A stretch of 8,421 bases of DNA, from contig CAXFFS010000054.1 in NCBI GenBank assembly GCA_964002385.1, positions 1 to 8,421 on the forward strand, written 5' to 3'. Of this stretch, positions 6,249 through 8,421 are shown in pieces. A model generated the notes under the pieces. It searched no databases. It worked only from the letters and a program-made list of their open reading frames with translations, and was not told where the DNA came from. Both the position numbers and the translations under genes were made by a program. How positions within the stretch are numbered: the first letter of the stretch is position 1; each line of letters opens with the position of its first letter. The stretch is from AEGEAN-183 sp964002385 (GTDB taxonomy: Bacteria; Pseudomonadota; Gammaproteobacteria; Magnimaribacterales; Magnimaribacteraceae).

Positions 6249-7249
6249 TCTACACCTTCGAAGAGATAATGAGTGAACATGAATACAGTTCAGCTAATGA
6301 AATGGCTGGTTATTTATTACATGGTGGGTTAGACCAAGAAGGAAAGTACATTTCTCCTAGAACAAAGATTAGATGGGATGCCATTAATCAATGGAGTCAG
6401 AATTTAACTGAACAAGGTCATCCTCTTTTGGATTGTTCAGTGCAAATTCTTAAATACGGAAATTATCCTAATTTTGATCAAGCTAAGTACCTCTTAAGTT
6501 TAGGTGAGGGGACTTTTTTATGGAACAGCTTAACTATCACAGGCGTAATTGAAGCAAGAGGTAGAGCTTTAGCTGAAATCACAGCTCCAGATTTTCAAAA
6601 GATCATTAAAGAAGACATATCAGAAACCGCAACTGGACACATGAATAAAGGACTTTTTGTTGCTCATGGTTTCGATGAAGGTGGAAATCCAGATAGCGAT
6701 CAAGGAGCTCATGATCAAATGTGGTTTGCGGCCAGAGACTTATTGTTTGGAAAAGACGCTTATCCCATTCCAGAGGTTCCGGAAAACATTGGTAGACCTG
6801 TAGAGGAAGAAGATAAATGGCCAATTCCTGTCGAATACGCGGGAATAGTTGATTTCCTAATGAATGTTTTGATGATTGAAGTAAGAGCTGAGTGCTTCTT
6901 CCAATTTTCTATGAATATTGCTGCTTGCGAGGACTTGTTTAAAGACAGAAGAGAAGATGCTTTGTTAGCTGCCGAGATGGTTAGAAGAATTCGTCAAGAC
7001 GAAGCTGTTCACGTTGCATATCTAAATCTCATAGTCTCTGAACTTAGGGCTTTTACTTTTAAGACAGAAACTGGAGAAATTTTAGGTTCTGACTTCATAG
7101 ATTCACATTGGAATAAAATGGTTAAATGGCATGGTGAAGACATCCATCACGAACTTAAAGACCAAAGAATTGAGATACTAGAAGACACTTTAAAAAATCA
7201 CGGCAATACGGATTCAGTGATAAAAGAATTTCATCAACTAGCTTCTTAA
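6245..7249 (+). CDS. Uncharacterised ferritin-like (putative di-metal) protein
   Basis: This 334-aa soluble protein is not one I can name. It carries four helix-like segments with metal-ligand patterns in the order expected of a ferritin-like di-iron bundle. They are IEARGRALAEI (Glu103), DISETATGHMN (Glu127 and His132), MIEVRAECFFQF (Glu212 or Glu216) and IRQDEAVHVAYLN (Glu253 and His256, a true ExxH). Extra histidines at 141 and 156 lie near the second segment. A proline-rich acidic linker (about residues 173-198) separates the two helix pairs. The first ~100 residues (MIYTFEEIMSEHEY onward) have no motif I know. The second segment has ExxxxH rather than ExxH, which is odd for the fold. No signal peptide is present, so it is probably cytoplasmic. 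The ATG at 6245 is chosen for its GGAGA site and the ATGA overlap. If the assignment holds, oxygenase, oxidase or desaturase-type chemistry is possible. The family name and substrate are unknown. Confidence 0.72.
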   Translation: MIYTFEEIMSEHEYSSANEMAGYLLHGGLDQEGKYISPRTKIRWDAINQWSQNLTEQGHPLLDCSVQILKYGNYPNFDQAKYLLSLGEGTFLWNSLTITGVIEARGRALAEITAPDFQKIIKEDISETATGHMNKGLFVAHGFDEGGNPDSDQGAHDQMWFAARDLLFGKDAYPIPEVPENIGRPVEEEDKWPIPVEYAGIVDFLMNVLMIEVRAECFFQFSMNIAACEDLFKDRREDALLAAEMVRRIRQDEAVHVAYLNLIVSELRAFTFKTETGEILGSDFIDSHWNKMVKWHGEDIHHELKDQRIEILEDTLKNHGNTDSVIKEFHQLAS

Positions 7250-7264
7250 AAAACCAACTTAAAA

Positions 7265-8104
7265 TTGCTCGACTCCTTAGATCACATAATTATTGCAGTG
7301 GAAGATCTTTCTATTGCCATTGAAAACTACACAAAACTTTTAGGCTTTCCACCGACCTGGAGAGGTGTGCATCCTGGTCAAGGTACTGAAAATGCTCTGT
7401 TTCCTTTGGACAACCTGTACGTTGAACTACTGGCTTCTAATGGCGAAGGGGCTGGTTCAGATATGATTAAGAGTTTTTTGGAACTTAATGGGGAAGGGCT
7501 TTCCGGGATCGCCCTTGGTACTTCTGATATCCAAGCGGCTAAAAACAAATTAGTTGGGATGGAAATTGATATTGGTAATTTAATTGCTGGTGAGGGTAAA
7601 GATGAAGATTCAAGGGAAATAAGAACATGGAAGAATCTATTTCTCCCTTTTTCATTAACGAGAGGAGTATTTACTTTTTTGATCCAACATGAGGAAGGCT
7701 CTCTTCCAACCCACAAAGAGAAGATCGATTCTCAAGTAAATAGATTAGATCATGTCGTGATTAATACTAATGATCCAGATGGCCTCATATCTCTCTATAG
7801 AGATACTTATGGCATTAGACTTGCCTTAGATCAAACAGTAGAAAAATGGGGCGGCAGAATGTTATTTTTTAGGTTAAACCATACAACCTTGGAAATAATT
7901 GGAAAGGAGGATAACAAAGAGCCGCATGATTCCTTGTGGGGGTTAGCTTGGGTAGTTAAAGATATAAAAGCTACTTACGATCGTTTAACTTTAGCAGGGG
8001 TAGAAGTCTCTGAGGTGAAAAATGGCAGGAAACCTAATACTTTAGTAGCAACCGTTAAATCCCATACTTGTAACATTCCTACACTATTTATTCAGCATCT
8101 TTAA
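7265..8104 (+). CDS. VOC (glyoxalase/bleomycin resistance/dioxygenase-fold) protein with two modules
   Basis: VOC proteins use paired beta-alpha-beta-beta-beta units to hold a metal, and include glyoxalases, extradiol dioxygenases and epimerases. Module one opens with LDHIIIAVEDL (His7) and has YVELL (Glu54). Module two opens with LDHVVINTNDP (His163) and has TLEIIG (Glu210). It closes with TLFIQHL at the C-terminus, mirrored by FTFLIQHE (136-143) at the end of module one, which shows internal duplication. The His and Glu positions match usual VOC metal ligands. The long helical insert after GEGAGSD resembles the 'glyoxalase-like domain' subgroup. The start is a TTG at 7265, because the only earlier in-frame codons are five after the previous gene's TAA and no ATG occurs before residue 67. 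No Shine-Dalgarno is visible. It is most likely translated by re-initiation after the ferritin-like gene, 15 bp upstream. Substrate unknown. Confidence 0.87.
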   Translation: MLDSLDHIIIAVEDLSIAIENYTKLLGFPPTWRGVHPGQGTENALFPLDNLYVELLASNGEGAGSDMIKSFLELNGEGLSGIALGTSDIQAAKNKLVGMEIDIGNLIAGEGKDEDSREIRTWKNLFLPFSLTRGVFTFLIQHEEGSLPTHKEKIDSQVNRLDHVVINTNDPDGLISLYRDTYGIRLALDQTVEKWGGRMLFFRLNHTTLEIIGKEDNKEPHDSLWGLAWVVKDIKATYDRLTLAGVEVSEVKNGRKPNTLVATVKSHTCNIPTLFIQHL

Positions 8105-8421
8105 CCTTTATACGATCATAGATCCAATAAGGTAAGTACATAATACTAAACATTATTAAGCCTAGTGTAATAACTATAGGAATGTGGCGTGGCGGCTCTG
8201 GCATCAGATCCATGATAGTAGTAGCTTCAGGCCTAGCCCCTAAATACCAAAAGTTAGCCGGTGGACCGAGAAGTAGATTTATAAGATAAATTAATGCCAT
8301 GACGATTAGGGAAACTATGATTACTCTTTTAAGAGAATTAATTTGAGGTCTGTTTTCTAATGCAATGGAAGCATACCCTATAGCTAACAGCATGCTCCCA
8401 TGGCTTAAGTAGAAGATAATA
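8088..8421 (-). CDS. TIGR02206/YwaF-like integral membrane protein, 5' end beyond window
   Basis: The frame stays open to the right edge, where it reads IIFYLSHGS just before the internal Met at 8391-8393, so the real start is outside the window and about 110 C-terminal residues are seen. Three hydrophobic segments are evident: around LLAIGYASIAL, VIIVSLIVMALIYLINLLL and IPIVITLGLIMFSIMYLPYWI. The layout of a helix ending in a His-Gly element, then a helix, then the loop GPPANFWYLGARPEATTIMDLMPE, then a last helix ending YLPYWIYD resembles the YwaF/TIGR02206 family. Members of that family have NY-x-FL-xx-KP and LLDxLGPWPWY at the same places. Here the GPWPWY part is altered to MPEPPRHI, so the match is partial. 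The cytoplasmic tail is charged (DRIKVKDAE). Function of the family is not established. It converges with and overlaps the VOC gene by 17 bp. Confidence 0.68.
   Translation of the reverse strand, partial: IIFYLSHGSMLLAIGYASIALENRPQINSLKRVIIVSLIVMALIYLINLLLGPPANFWYLGARPEATTIMDLMPEPPRHIPIVITLGLIMFSIMYLPYWIYDRIKVKDAE

Noticed and set aside
5939..6280. 113-codon open frame on the minus strand
   Set aside because: It lies opposite the small membrane protein gene and the divergent control region. Its product shows no motif, whereas the plus-strand frame has two clean membrane helices and a coupled neighbour.
6606..6824. 72-codon minus-strand open frame
   Set aside because: It is antisense to the ligand-bearing segment of the ferritin-like gene and has no motif or ribosome site.
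7378..7716. 112-codon minus-strand open frame
   Set aside because: It is antisense to the first VOC module, with low-complexity Ser/Pro-rich translation typical of a shadow frame.
8095..8145. Possible terminator between the convergent VOC and YwaF-like genes
   Set aside because: ACCTT(T)A and TAAGGT can pair only with a bulge and a loop of about 18 bases, and no T-run follows. GATC-ATA-GATC is too short to call.
1..8421. tRNA, rRNA, CRISPR array, insertion sequence or attachment site
   Set aside because: Nearly every base lies in a supported coding frame. No cloverleaf, spaced repeat array, transposase motif or terminal inverted repeat was seen, and no intergenic stretch exceeds 60 bp.

Overview
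The window is an AT-rich, tightly packed bacterial segment with eight protein-coding genes, two of them cut by the window edges. I see no RNA genes, mobile elements or CRISPR. Gene spacing is minimal: an 8-bp gap, a 4-bp ATGA overlap, a 4-bp TTGA overlap, and tail-to-tail overlaps of 3 and 17 bp. Three genes start with GTG or TTG. Low GC, compact layout, secreted peptidases and a carotenoid/lignostilbene-type oxygenase fit a streamlined marine Gram-negative bacterium, possibly a SAR86-like gammaproteobacterium. That placement is an inference from gene content and style, not from a marker gene.

Layout. (1) Plus strand, 1-2966: the C-terminal two thirds of a carotenoid oxygenase (RPE65/lignostilbene dioxygenase superfamily) with all four iron-binding histidines, followed after 8 bp by an exported S9 prolyl-oligopeptidase-family peptidase with an intact Ser-Asp-His triad. 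(2) Minus strand, 5919-2963: a probable lipoprotein M3 (Dcp-like) zinc peptidase, translationally coupled through TTGA to a DUF3445 protein. DUF3445 is the family of the haem-binding PAS alpha subunit of oxidative N-demethylase (dimethylamine monooxygenase). This unit converges on the S9 gene, and the two stop codons overlap inside a perfect 9-bp inverted repeat that may be a shared bidirectional terminator. (3) A 59-bp divergent intergenic region (5920-5978) with a perfect 15-bp palindrome. (4) Plus strand, 5979-8104: a three-gene unit made of a small two-helix membrane protein, an unrecognised protein with ferritin-like metal-ligand motifs (ATGA overlap), and a two-module VOC/glyoxalase-fold protein that begins in the same frame 15 bp after the previous stop codon. 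(5) Minus strand, 8421-8088: the C-terminal part of a polytopic membrane protein resembling TIGR02206/YwaF, running off the right edge.

How they may work together. The two exported peptidases suggest peptide scavenging in the periplasm. The carotenoid/lignostilbene oxygenase, the N-demethylase-like haem protein, the ferritin-like protein and the VOC protein make a cluster rich in likely metalloenzymes, consistent with oxidative breakdown of small organic compounds. No substrate can be read from the sequence. The most novel part is the 5979-8104 unit, centred on a ferritin-like protein that I cannot assign to a named family.
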